Source: Paenibacillus sp. W2I17 (GTDB taxonomy: Bacteria > Bacillota > Bacilli > Paenibacillales > Paenibacillaceae). Taken from it: DNA of 64,000 bases. How positions within the stretch are numbered: position 1 is the stretch's first letter; each line of letters starts with the position of its first letter. Below, one piece after another: positions 52,895 to 61,334 of this stretch. The position numbers were made by a program, and so were the translations under genes. The stretch is taken from positions 1,364,001-1,428,000 of the forward strand of contig NZ_JAUSXM010000001.1 of the NCBI RefSeq assembly GCF_030815985.1. Direction: 5' to 3'. Below the pieces are notes generated by a model. That model was not told where the DNA came from. It did not search any database and saw only the letters and a list, made by a program, of their open reading frames with translations.

Positions 52895-52997
52895 GATTCA
52901 AACCGCGCAATTCCGGCTTCTTGTTACAGTAGCTTATTGCTGTGGCAATGTATTCAACGGGTCTTACGTTAATCCAAAATATACGTTGGTTGTACAC
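52887..52997 (-). CDS. Small ORF (36 aa) translationally coupled to nosD
   Basis: A GTG at 52995-52997 lies six bases after GGAGG and encodes MYNQRIFWINVRPVEYIATA and a further 16 residues ending PELRGLNHE. The TAA overlaps the nosD start, and nosD itself has no ribosome site, so ribosomes finishing this ORF would start nosD. A longer form from a GTG at 53015 has a weaker GGAGAG site. The product is soluble and basic, with one Cys; no family is recognised. Alternatively it is only a coupling device. Confidence 0.5.
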   Translation of the reverse strand: MYNQRIFWINVRPVEYIATAISYCNKKPELRGLNHE

Positions 52998-53161
52998 ACC
53001 ATCCCTCCATTTCACTCAAAATCAACTCTCCATGTTCCTCATCCATTGAAGCAACGTAATAAATGAAGCGTTATCACAATCCTGATCACAGTGTACTTAA
53101 AATAATATTTATTCCATATAGCTCAATTAGGCTATAGACGCTACATTTTTGTGTCGATATT

Positions 53162-53175
53162 GTGATGTAAATCAA
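53162..53175 (-). promoter_or_regulatory. FNR-like box upstream of the nos operon
   Basis: On the minus strand TTGATTTACATCAC fits the FNR consensus TTGAT-N4-ATCAA at nine of ten positions. It abuts the T-run of the bshB2 terminator and lies 270 bp upstream of nosD. Anaerobic induction of the nos operon is plausible. Confidence 0.5.
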
Positions 53176-53199
53176 AAAAAGCCGCCATATAGGCGACTT
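53174..53199 (-). terminator. Terminator of the bshB2/yojF operon
   Basis: AAGTCGCC pairs with GGCGGCTT (one G-T pair) around TATAT, followed on the minus strand by seven T. It lies just after the bshB2 stop. Confidence 0.85.
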
Positions 53200-53211
53200 C
53201 TAAGTAATATA

Positions 53212-53892
53212 TTATTCAAATGGATAGGTCCAAAATGTTTCTCTGCCAAAACGTTTCTTGATTTCTTCATTATTCAGCTCACGATTTCCTACAAGCTCTG
53301 CTGCCTGGAATTGTGAACGATGGGCACGAATGGATGCCATTTTTCGATCCAAAAATTCGGATACGTCAACAAATACATCCGGTTTGCCAATGTACTGTTC
53401 CTGATTATTAGCGAACGCAACGCAGTGAACCATCGGACGTTCATCCACAGGAAGTTTAGCGATTGTACGTATAACAGCGGCTCCTGTTGCATCATGATCA
53501 GGATGAACACTGTACCCTGGATAGAACGTAATGACCAGCGTGGGGTTCAACTCTTTAAGTAGCGACATGATGGTATCTTCCAGTAACTGTGGGTCTTCGA
53601 ACTCCAGCATTTTATCGTGGAAACCCAGCATCCTGAGGTCCTGAATACCAATCGCTTCAGAAGCTTCGATGAGTTCCTGTTTACGGATGGCAGGCAATGT
53701 CACTCGGTTGGCAAATGGAGGAATCCCCATATTGCGCCCCATCTCGCCAAGTGTTAGACAAGCATAGGTTACATGGGCACCGCCATCTATGTATTTGGCT
53801 AACGTTCCCGATACAGAGAAAGCTTCATCATCTGGATGTGGATATACCACCAAGATGCGCTCATGCTCTTGCTCGTTGTGTGTAGTATTCAT
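53212..53892 (-). CDS. bshB2: Bacillithiol biosynthesis deacetylase BshB2 (YojG)
   Basis: The 226-residue PIG-L family protein has the zinc motif VVYPHPDDEAFSVSGTLAKY (about residues 16-35). HPDHDATG and the family RGLQ-like segment GFHDKMLEFEDPQLLEDTIM follow. It removes the acetyl group of GlcNAc-malate or related conjugates in bacillithiol synthesis or mycothiol-like detoxification. GGAGG lies eleven bases before the ATG. The next gene upstream is yojF, as in Bacillus subtilis, which supports BshB2 rather than BshB1. Confidence 0.92.
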   Translation of the reverse strand: MNTTHNEQEHERILVVYPHPDDEAFSVSGTLAKYIDGGAHVTYACLTLGEMGRNMGIPPFANRVTLPAIRKQELIEASEAIGIQDLRMLGFHDKMLEFEDPQLLEDTIMSLLKELNPTLVITFYPGYSVHPDHDATGAAVIRTIAKLPVDERPMVHCVAFANNQEQYIGKPDVFVDVSEFLDRKMASIRAHRSQFQAAELVGNRELNNEEIKKRFGRETFWTYPFE

Positions 53893-53915
53893 GGTTATTC
53901 AATCCTCCGCTTTCA

Positions 53916-54260
53916 TCAGAACATCTCTCGGCTTAATTGTAACGCCACAACTAGTTTACCTTGGCTGTCGTGACCGGCGAGAATCAGTCTTTCTTGTTCC
54001 TGCTCATCAATATGTGTAAGTCCTTCGGCGTAAAGCCATCCCTGCGTCGTTTTTAGACCAACACGGTATGGACCTGTACCTGAAATGGACCCCTGCGTAT
54101 ATCGTATGGCCGCATTAGTAATGAATGCCGATGCTGGATGTTTTGTACTGTCCATGTGTTGTGCGTAAGCACCTGACGTAAGTTCTAGATGTACGTATAA
54201 GTCCTGATCAGCAAGATTATTGATCCGGAGCTGAATATCTTGAGGTTTAATCGGTTGCAT
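53916..54260 (-). CDS. yojF: YojF family protein (DUF1806)
   Basis: The 114-residue protein begins MQPIKPQDIQLRINNLADQD and contains YVHLELTSGAYAQHMDSTKH and the IRYTQGSISGTGPYRVGLKT segment of the family. GGAGG precedes the ATG. It is cotranscribed with bshB2 (23 bp apart), the arrangement conserved in Bacillales, so a role beside the deacetylase is likely. Its biochemical function is not known. Confidence 0.88.
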   Translation of the reverse strand: MQPIKPQDIQLRINNLADQDLYVHLELTSGAYAQHMDSTKHPASAFITNAAIRYTQGSISGTGPYRVGLKTTQGWLYAEGLTHIDEQEQERLILAGHDSQGKLVVALQLSREMF

Positions 54261-54526
54261 AGCGGCCTCCTTGTCTAATGTAATTGTACGAATTTCATTT
54301 TAACATAACCAGAAGAGAATATACATGGAGTGAACCTATCGCCTCTTATAGAGCGTTCTCATGATGATTCCAGTTTGAAAACAAGAACAGATTTGCGCGT
54401 TTTTTTCTCTTTTTATTCATGGACCATATCTATATTATGAAGTGTAGGCAAAAACGCCCGTGATGAAGAACCTTAAATCTTAAATGAATCTTGCTCCAAC
54501 ATGTTTGGAAAGGAGTTTAACTCAAC

Positions 54527-55312
54527 TTGAAATCTCTAATACAACTACTTCATTTTGGCTATCATCAGGCCATGAGCTGCATATTTCCCGTAGCGATCTT
54601 TGGAACACTGGCCTTGTCCAGCGTAATTCCTATTCCTTTCCTTCATCGATATGATGCCATTCTGCTCGTATTGCTTGCTGTGCAGTACCTGATGTATCGA
54701 AGCGGCTTGGAAACCAAGGATGAAATCAAGGTCATCTGTGTATTTCACATTATTGGCCTCGTATTGGAAATCTATAAAGTATGGATGGGATCATGGTCAT
54801 ACCCTGAGCAAGCATACAGCAAAATCCTGGGTGTCCCTCTTTATAGCGGATTCATGTATGCAAGTGTAGCCAGTTTTATGTGTCAGGTGTGGCGAAGACT
54901 GCGCATGGACATGACCGGATGGCCTGGTTTTGCACCTTCGATGCTGCTCGGTGCAGCCATCTATATTAACTTTTTCACTCATCATTTTATTCCCGATTTT
55001 CGCTGGTGGCTGACGGCGCTTGTATTTATGGTCTTCTGGAAAACCTGGATTATTTACCGGGTACGAGCAACGACCTATCGAATGCCCTTATCGCTTGCTT
55101 TTATCATTGTTGGTTTCTTCATTTGGACTGCAGAGAACATCGCTACATTCTTCAATGCCTGGAAATACCCTGATCAGCATGATGCCTGGCAACTGGTTAG
55201 CTTTAGCAAGATCAGTTCGTGGTTCCTGCTGGTCATCATCAGCGTCATCATCGTTGCTCAGCTCAAATATGTGAAGGCCAATCGAACCGCAGGTGATTCA
55301 AAGTCCAGTTAA
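54527..55312 (+). CDS. DUF817 family integral membrane protein (YoaT-like)
   Basis: The 261-residue protein starts at TTG, eleven bases after AAAGGAG. It has about eight membrane helices, beginning SCIFPVAIFGTLALSSVIPI, and the family segments YRSGLETKDEIKVICVFHII, GSWSYPEQAYSKILGVPLYS and TFFNAWKYPDQHDAWQLV. Conserved polar residues (Glu, Trp, Tyr, Asp) in the membrane suggest a substrate or ion pathway. The function of the family is not known. The gene is alone and ends at the terminator at 55336. Confidence 0.88.
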   Translation: MKSLIQLLHFGYHQAMSCIFPVAIFGTLALSSVIPIPFLHRYDAILLVLLAVQYLMYRSGLETKDEIKVICVFHIIGLVLEIYKVWMGSWSYPEQAYSKILGVPLYSGFMYASVASFMCQVWRRLRMDMTGWPGFAPSMLLGAAIYINFFTHHFIPDFRWWLTALVFMVFWKTWIIYRVRATTYRMPLSLAFIIVGFFIWTAENIATFFNAWKYPDQHDAWQLVSFSKISSWFLLVIISVIIVAQLKYVKANRTAGDSKSS

Positions 55313-55335
55313 TTATTACATCCCTAGCCAAAAAA

Positions 55336-55388
55336 CAGCAGCACTCCTAGACTGGAAAATAAGTCTTTGAATGCTGCTGCTTTTTTTG
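55336..55388 (+). terminator. Terminator of the DUF817 gene
   Basis: CAGCAGCA and TGCTGCTG form the base of a long hairpin followed by CTTTTTTT, 20 bp after the stop. Confidence 0.8.
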
Positions 55389-55456
55389 CAGTACCAAAGT
55401 ATTCTTCAAACTGTTCAGTACTAGGAAAGTATTCGAAGCAACTTATAATTCCTACG

Positions 55457-55485
55457 TAAAAAAGCCGCCTAATGGAGACTTTTTT
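55457..55485 (-). terminator. Terminator of the glycan-degradation operon
   Basis: An A/T-rich imperfect stem, AAAAAAGTCTCC with GGCGGCTTTTTT on the minus strand, overlaps the last base of the GH95-type stop and ends in T6. Confidence 0.6.
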
Positions 55486-58024
55486 ACTGCACCTGTCCAG
55501 TTGCTGTCTGTTCCAGCACTAGTTCCCCACCAGCTTCAATTTCAAGCTCATAGATGCCATTATCATCAAGTTCACATAAGCAGGCACTTCTGCTGAGCAT
55601 CTCGCATCCGTTCACCCATTCAGGAATATGAAGCTTCGTATTGATCCGCCGGTCCGCGACAAGTTCTGCCCGGAAGAAGCCCGAGTTCCGATTCCATGTA
55701 CAGGACATTCTACCTCCTGGTATGCACCAGTTATGAATGGATCCTTGTGTCCACCGTTTTGGCAATGCTGGCAGTAACTTGATCCATTGTTCTGACACAT
55801 AGAGCAGCATTTCCTGTACTGCATTAACCCAGCCCATATTGGCATCCAGCTGAATCGGAGCTGCGGGCATGGACATACATATTCCCATATTGCGCCAGTC
55901 ATTATGCAAGGTATACCCATTACTCAGAACACAGGAGCGCGCAAGAATATCGAGACTTTCCAGCGCCCGCTCACCATTGCCAAGTCGAGCATATATGGAT
56001 GACATATGTGTAAGGGACCAACCACTCTGAGCACCAAGCCTTCGCTGATCAACTGCTGTCTCGAACGCTTGGAACAGTTCTGGCTGTTCTTCACGGGTGA
56101 GCTCCTGTCCTGGAAAAACAGGATACAGGTGTGAAAGATGACGATGATCACGTCGATCTTCAAACGCAGGATGCAGCCATTCTTTCACAGCTCCCTCCGT
56201 ATCAATTAGATAGTCGGGCATATGCTCCAGCATGGCTTCCCAGCACGGAATCTTAGTCGTATGCACTCCAGTTAGTCGACTGGCTGCAATGACATGCTGT
56301 AGCAGTTCTTTAATAATGGCAATGTCCATGGTGGCATTAATGGCTGTAGGCATAGGATGCGCCAGTGGCTGTCCATGCTTAGGCATAAAATTCTCAGGTG
56401 TATTCTCTGGCGAAACAGACGGGTATATCTTGTATTTTCCGTCTTCACCCAGCACCAGAAAATCTTCATAGAACTGAAGGGCCTCCTTCATGAAGGGCAA
56501 GGCTTCCTCCAGCAGAAACTGCTTATCCCCAGTGAACTGATAATGTGCATAATAATGTCTGGCGATCCATCCTGCTGCTCCCGTCCAATTCATGATTACG
56601 GGAACAATCTGGTTAGGCACCCCGATACACGGCGTGGTTCCAGCGGGAATGTAAATCCCTCGGCAGCCATATAACTTGCGAGCATTGTCCCGAAAGTCAT
56701 CCATTAATCCGTTGTAATAGCGGAACAACGAACGATTCAGATGGGATAAACCACCTACGTCAGTGTGCCAATACATCATTTGCACATTCTCATTCGCCAT
56801 ATTGTGGCCCCAGATCAAGCGATAATCACCACCCCACAAGCCGTATAATCCAAATGGCAATCCGCTATGTTCAGAGGTTCCGCTGATAAATAGGTATCGA
56901 CCATAGGCCCACATCTTGCGCACAAATCCTGTAGGTGCTTCACCTTCATAGGCTTCCAGAAGTAAATCTTCATTACAGCGCCCGTCATCCGTTTCATCAT
57001 CCAGATCTAGTTCAGCGGACCGAAACAAAGGTTGATGCAGTAATATATGCCGATCCAGAAACGTATTGTAGTCGCTCTCAAGCGATGCAAGTTCCTGCTT
57101 CAACCGTGTCCATTCCTGCGCTCGTCTGCCCGTAGCAAACATTTTAACAAGCACAAGCACTTTTCCAGAGGTCTGGAAATGAAGTTGCCTGCTAAGCATG
57201 TCTTCGTTAGTTTCGCTTTCCTTTTGTTGATCATGACTCACATCAGGTATTTCGTTCAATTGGATCAGTCGCAGCACCGCTCCGTAGTCCTGTCCATCGT
57301 CATTTTGCCCGCCATAGCACAGGTAGTCTCCACTATGATCCCGATCAATTCTTATCGTTATAGACGACTTTAGTACGTTGAACTCATCATCTTCTCTTAC
57401 CCGGTCGCCCTGCGGGAATTGAAGGCCTATCGTCCCCGACAGCAATGAATGCTCAGCCGAATCTGTTCCCTGCGCACTTGCTCCATCTTTCACTCTATGA
57501 GTCTGGATCTCATAGACAATACAATCGTCTGCACGCGAGACGAAAAGACTTCTTGTATAGTTGTGACTTCTGTCCTGCCAGCGCACCTGAACTTCCCCTG
57601 TGTCCATATCCAGTTCCCGCCGATATTTGCGAAAAGCGTTATTACACTTCATTTCCACCGTCATTGTAGCCAGTGGATATCGGGAAGACAACTTGGAAGC
57701 GTAACCTTCTGCTTGCAGTGTACGGGTCAGGTGCCAGCTTGCCTCCAAATATCGTTCCTCATCCATTAACTTACGGGTTTCTGATAAGGTATGACTGACA
57801 TCGGGCAGCTCATCTTTGCGCCCCCAATGCCATAATTCACTGTGCTGCAAGAGCACAGTTTCCGCCTGAATTCCGCCTTGCACTGAAGCACCAAGTTTAC
57901 CGTTTCCAGAAGGTAGCGCTTCTCGCCACATCCCTTGCCACCAAGAAGAGGGATATTTCATTAACAACTTGTTCCTGTCCGGCCGTATGCCTGTAGTGTC
58001 TGTCTGGTCCTTGTGTTGGTTCAC
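55484..58024 (-). CDS. Glycoside hydrolase, GH95-like (six-hairpin)
   Basis: The 846-residue protein resembles GH95 alpha-L-fucosidases/galactosidases. The N-terminal domain has MWREALPSGNGKLGASVQGG and ELWHWGRKD. The catalytic six-hairpin barrel has GLYGLWGGDYRLIWGHNMAN followed by ENVQMMYWHTDVGGLSHLNR. The C-terminal sheet has PIQLDANMGWVNAVQEMLLY and PGGRMSCTWNRNSGFFRAEL. No signal peptide is seen, so it acts inside the cell on imported oligosaccharides. The GTG start overlaps the stop of the GH105 gene (GTGA) with GGAAG nearby; an ATG 21 codons later is also possible. Specificity, fucose or galactose, is not determined. Confidence 0.8.
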   Translation of the reverse strand: MNQHKDQTDTTGIRPDRNKLLMKYPSSWWQGMWREALPSGNGKLGASVQGGIQAETVLLQHSELWHWGRKDELPDVSHTLSETRKLMDEERYLEASWHLTRTLQAEGYASKLSSRYPLATMTVEMKCNNAFRKYRRELDMDTGEVQVRWQDRSHNYTRSLFVSRADDCIVYEIQTHRVKDGASAQGTDSAEHSLLSGTIGLQFPQGDRVREDDEFNVLKSSITIRIDRDHSGDYLCYGGQNDDGQDYGAVLRLIQLNEIPDVSHDQQKESETNEDMLSRQLHFQTSGKVLVLVKMFATGRRAQEWTRLKQELASLESDYNTFLDRHILLHQPLFRSAELDLDDETDDGRCNEDLLLEAYEGEAPTGFVRKMWAYGRYLFISGTSEHSGLPFGLYGLWGGDYRLIWGHNMANENVQMMYWHTDVGGLSHLNRSLFRYYNGLMDDFRDNARKLYGCRGIYIPAGTTPCIGVPNQIVPVIMNWTGAAGWIARHYYAHYQFTGDKQFLLEEALPFMKEALQFYEDFLVLGEDGKYKIYPSVSPENTPENFMPKHGQPLAHPMPTAINATMDIAIIKELLQHVIAASRLTGVHTTKIPCWEAMLEHMPDYLIDTEGAVKEWLHPAFEDRRDHRHLSHLYPVFPGQELTREEQPELFQAFETAVDQRRLGAQSGWSLTHMSSIYARLGNGERALESLDILARSCVLSNGYTLHNDWRNMGICMSMPAAPIQLDANMGWVNAVQEMLLYVSEQWIKLLPALPKRWTQGSIHNWCIPGGRMSCTWNRNSGFFRAELVADRRINTKLHIPEWVNGCEMLSRSACLCELDDNGIYELEIEAGGELVLEQTATGQVQ

Positions 58025-59166
58025 GCTTCTTCCGCCCCAAGTCTCTCCATCTCAATACTGGCTAGCAAGAACGGGGCTACGCCCATCTGCACATCGCTAA
58101 CGACCTGTTCACTGATGTAATATTCATAAGAACCGTCTCGATACTTCTTCCCACCAAGTCCGGCACCGTGACAGATGTGGTGCAAGTGCACCCCTTTTTC
58201 ATCTTCAGTGACTAACCGCTTCAATATTCCTGCATAGGCATGATCAACGACTTCACGGTCCAGTTCAGCCAGATAATGTAACCGGATGCCTTTAGCGAGT
58301 GCATAGGTCAGCATACAGGAAGCAGAGGCTTCCAGATAATTGCCCGCTCTTCCGTTCTGATCCATCACTTGGTACCAGAGTCCACTATCATGATCCTGAA
58401 CATGAGCAATCGCGTATGCCATTCGTTCAAATATGCCCATAATCTGTCCGCGCTGTGGGTGATCCACGGGAAAGTGCTCCAGTGCATCCACAACGGCCAT
58501 TGCATACCATCCCATGGCCCGGCCCCAAACATGAACGGATCGACCAGTATCTTGAGCGCACCAGCGTTGTTCCCTGCTCTCATCCCAGGCATGGTGGAGT
58601 AAGCCATTACGCGGATTACGGGTCTTTCGCTCGATCAACAAAATCTGTCGTGCCACTTCATCGAAGCTCTCGGGATGATCGAAGGTGCTCGCATATTCCG
58701 CCAGAAAGGGTGAAGACATATAAATACCATCCAGCCACATCTGAAACGGATATATTTTCTTATGCCAGAATCCTCCTTCACTTGTCCGTGGCTGTCCTTT
58801 AAGCTGGTCAACCAGGTGCAAAATTGCCTTAGCATATTTGTCATTGCCTGAGTTCTTCCACTGGCTGAACAGATTTTTGCCTTCATTAATCATGTCCAGG
58901 TTGTAATCATTCAACTGGTAGGTCCGAATGGTACCGTCATTCTCGATGAGGTCATCCATGTGACGCTGGACAAGTTCCGCATAGCGAGATTCTTGATTCC
59001 ATTCGGCGGCGCGTTCCAATGCCATCAGCGTCATCCCGCCCACATAGCCCCATTTGCCTGCAATCTTGGGATGATTGCCATTCTGGCATTCGGAAAGCAA
59101 GGTATCTGCTATTTTGACAGACATTCTCCGTTCCTGTGTCACTGCCTTTGTCGAAGTTCCAACCAT
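58021..59166 (-). CDS. Glycoside hydrolase family 105 (unsaturated rhamnogalacturonyl hydrolase)
   Basis: The 381-residue (alpha/alpha)6-barrel protein has the GH105 features KWGYVGGMTLMALERAAEWN, FWHKKIYPFQMWLDGIYMSS (the catalytic Asp in WLDG), and GRSVHVWGRAMGWYAMAVVD with the conserved GRAxGW. Family enzymes (YteR/YesR) remove the unsaturated galacturonic acid from rhamnogalacturonan disaccharides. AAGGAGG precedes the ATG giving MVGTSTKAVT; a longer frame adds 15 residues. It lies between the six-hairpin enzyme and the GH95-type gene in one operon. Confidence 0.9.
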   Translation of the reverse strand: MVGTSTKAVTQERRMSVKIADTLLSECQNGNHPKIAGKWGYVGGMTLMALERAAEWNQESRYAELVQRHMDDLIENDGTIRTYQLNDYNLDMINEGKNLFSQWKNSGNDKYAKAILHLVDQLKGQPRTSEGGFWHKKIYPFQMWLDGIYMSSPFLAEYASTFDHPESFDEVARQILLIERKTRNPRNGLLHHAWDESREQRWCAQDTGRSVHVWGRAMGWYAMAVVDALEHFPVDHPQRGQIMGIFERMAYAIAHVQDHDSGLWYQVMDQNGRAGNYLEASASCMLTYALAKGIRLHYLAELDREVVDHAYAGILKRLVTEDEKGVHLHHICHGAGLGGKKYRDGSYEYYISEQVVSDVQMGVAPFLLASIEMERLGAEEA

Positions 59167-59232
59167 ATCGAAATCCTCCTTCTGATGGATTATGCCATCT
59201 GTACCGTTCAATCGGGGTTTAACGTTCTGATG

Positions 59233-61293
59233 TTACATCAAAGGATGAAGACCTTCCCACTTCACAGTCCAGCTTCCATCCCGTGGAAATCCCGGATTCG
59301 CTTGTTCTCCTGCCCCTGTCCAGCCGGCGGCCATCATGGCGACAGCGGTTAGGAGACCGCCGTTCCCGGGAAGATATGCCCACAACCCTGCTCTCTGATA
59401 GTTGTGTCCATTAGGCAAATACGTGTTCTTCGTGGCATCCATCATCAGGAAATCCACTGCAAGCTCTGGTTCATTCAATCTGGCTGCTGTCATCGCGCAC
59501 ATCGGAAAATCCCAACCCCAGGCGGATTCCCAGTCCCAGCATTCTTTGACCTTGAGCAACGTATTTCTCATGATCTCCGAATCGATTAATGAACCTGGCA
59601 ATAGTCCAAGTGCTCCAACCATCGAGGGATGATCATGGTTTTTAACGGTGTAAGTGTCCGGACAATTCTCGTGTGCGAGATAAACTCCGTTCTCATGTCG
59701 AGGTTTAGCTATGTGCGAAGCCACTCTTCGCCAGTCTGGATTGGCTGGATGATTCAAACGCTCTGCCCAAAGGATAGCTATCTCCAAACCGAATTTCCAG
59801 TACTCCAGTTCATAGGGCGGATTCAAACTATCGCTCATCGCGTGATTCTCCTGCGCAGGGATAAGCGGCGGACCTAACACATATGCTTGCCTTTTCCCAT
59901 CCCAATGGGCATAGGACACCATAAAGTCAGCCGCTTCAAATACGATATCCTTATACCTTGTTAACATAGCAGGGTCAGGCCGGGACAGATAACACATCTC
60001 AGCTAGTGCCATAGGATGTGGTTGCTGCCAGATCAATCCCGGAGCTACTGGCGACGGAGTCTGATGCCCGTTATAACCCACCATTTTGGGCCATCGCGCA
60101 CCGACATAACCTTGAGAGCGTGCCAGTTCGAGTGCTTCTGGCAGGATGGTCAGGTACCAGTCCAGACTCTTGCACAACAGATCGGTCCGATTCCAGAGTG
60201 GAAAATGCGCTGCATGCCACCAATGCATCTCCAGATGTATTTTTCCGAACCAGCTGTTATACATATATCCGGTCTCTTGTGGTGGCATGGACCCACCACT
60301 GTGCACCGCGCTCAGAAACTGGGATAGGACCACTCTACGCTCCAGTTCAGCGGCACGCGGATCTGAACTGCCTTCAAAATCAATCACTCCGCCATCATTC
60401 CAGAACTGATTCCAGTGGACCGAGCTTGATCGCAACACTGTATCTGCTGGCAAGGTTTCCGGCTTATCTGCAGCAAAAGATACACTGCACGACCAGATGT
60501 CCGAGTCTGGTACGGCCTTGGGAGATAGTGTGAATTCATGAGTTCCCGTCTGTTCCAGTTGGCCTGCGTCCCAGATCCATTCCAATGTATACTCATCTTC
60601 ATCCAGCACACGTTTCAATGATGCGGAAGTCGAAGTGACCGATGTCAGCACAGTAGAATGTCTGTCATGTTGCTTCCAGTCGGGGAATACTGATTTTGAC
60701 CAGCTCCGGTGTGTCATATCGGGCGCTGGAAATACAACAAACAGTTGCAGACGCTGCTTACGGATTAATTCGGATTGTACACAAATGGCGATACAATCGA
60801 GTCGTGGGTCACAGGCTGTCTCTACACGCACTTCTTCCCCCTGCACGGTAAATTCACTGTGCAGAATTCCGGTCCATAGATTCAATTCCTGACGTACCGG
60901 GACGACATGGGTGACGTCCGTCTCCTGACCATCTTCTCCTAGCAAACGAAATGAAATGCGTCCAAGCTGAAGTCGATGCGGGTTCTGCCTAAGCCAGTGA
61001 TAGGCTTCTTCCTTGTCTTCCGGCTTCATGGGATATGGCACTTTGCGGCCATATGTCTCAAACGCCTGATAGACAATATCCTCATCTCCGAATACATGAT
61101 GACCGCCCGTATAATGCCAACCCCAGTTGGATTGTGTACCCAGAGGTAGTTCATACAGATCTGGATACGTCTGAAGTCCCGTAAAATCAGCACTGAATGC
61201 AAATTCTCCATTACCTACTGATAAAGGTGATCTGGGTTCAAGCTCCGTTAATACCGGATGATTCCTGGTGACGACTGATTGTCGATCCATCAA
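59233..61293 (-). CDS. GH65-like six-hairpin glycosidase of uncertain specificity
   Basis: The 686-residue protein opens NHPVLTELEPRSPLSVGNGE and FAFSADFTGLQTYPDLYELP, the pattern of a poorly studied glycosidase-like group related to GH65/GH95. The middle has MHWWHAAHFPLWNRTDLLCK and ARWPKMVGYNGHQTPSPVAP, and the C-terminal part SAWGWDFPMCAMTAARLNEP. There is no signal peptide. AAGGAGG precedes a TTG followed by ATG, so the start is uncertain by one codon. It is in an operon with GH105 and GH95-type genes, so it probably acts on a plant cell-wall-derived oligosaccharide, but no activity can be named. Confidence 0.72.
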   Translation of the reverse strand: MMDRQSVVTRNHPVLTELEPRSPLSVGNGEFAFSADFTGLQTYPDLYELPLGTQSNWGWHYTGGHHVFGDEDIVYQAFETYGRKVPYPMKPEDKEEAYHWLRQNPHRLQLGRISFRLLGEDGQETDVTHVVPVRQELNLWTGILHSEFTVQGEEVRVETACDPRLDCIAICVQSELIRKQRLQLFVVFPAPDMTHRSWSKSVFPDWKQHDRHSTVLTSVTSTSASLKRVLDEDEYTLEWIWDAGQLEQTGTHEFTLSPKAVPDSDIWSCSVSFAADKPETLPADTVLRSSSVHWNQFWNDGGVIDFEGSSDPRAAELERRVVLSQFLSAVHSGGSMPPQETGYMYNSWFGKIHLEMHWWHAAHFPLWNRTDLLCKSLDWYLTILPEALELARSQGYVGARWPKMVGYNGHQTPSPVAPGLIWQQPHPMALAEMCYLSRPDPAMLTRYKDIVFEAADFMVSYAHWDGKRQAYVLGPPLIPAQENHAMSDSLNPPYELEYWKFGLEIAILWAERLNHPANPDWRRVASHIAKPRHENGVYLAHENCPDTYTVKNHDHPSMVGALGLLPGSLIDSEIMRNTLLKVKECWDWESAWGWDFPMCAMTAARLNEPELAVDFLMMDATKNTYLPNGHNYQRAGLWAYLPGNGGLLTAVAMMAAGWTGAGEQANPGFPRDGSWTVKWEGLHPLM

Positions 61294-61334
61294 TGGCCCT
61301 GCCTCCTTATCATTCTATGGGGTTCAACTATGGA

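Noticed and set aside
54261..54526. Possible small gene in the 266-bp gap before the DUF817 gene
   Set aside because: Only short frames without ribosome sites and AT-rich promoter-like sequence are present.
57047..57769. Plus-strand frames with hydrophobic segments
   Set aside because: They are opposite the GH95-type gene, without ribosome sites or family features.
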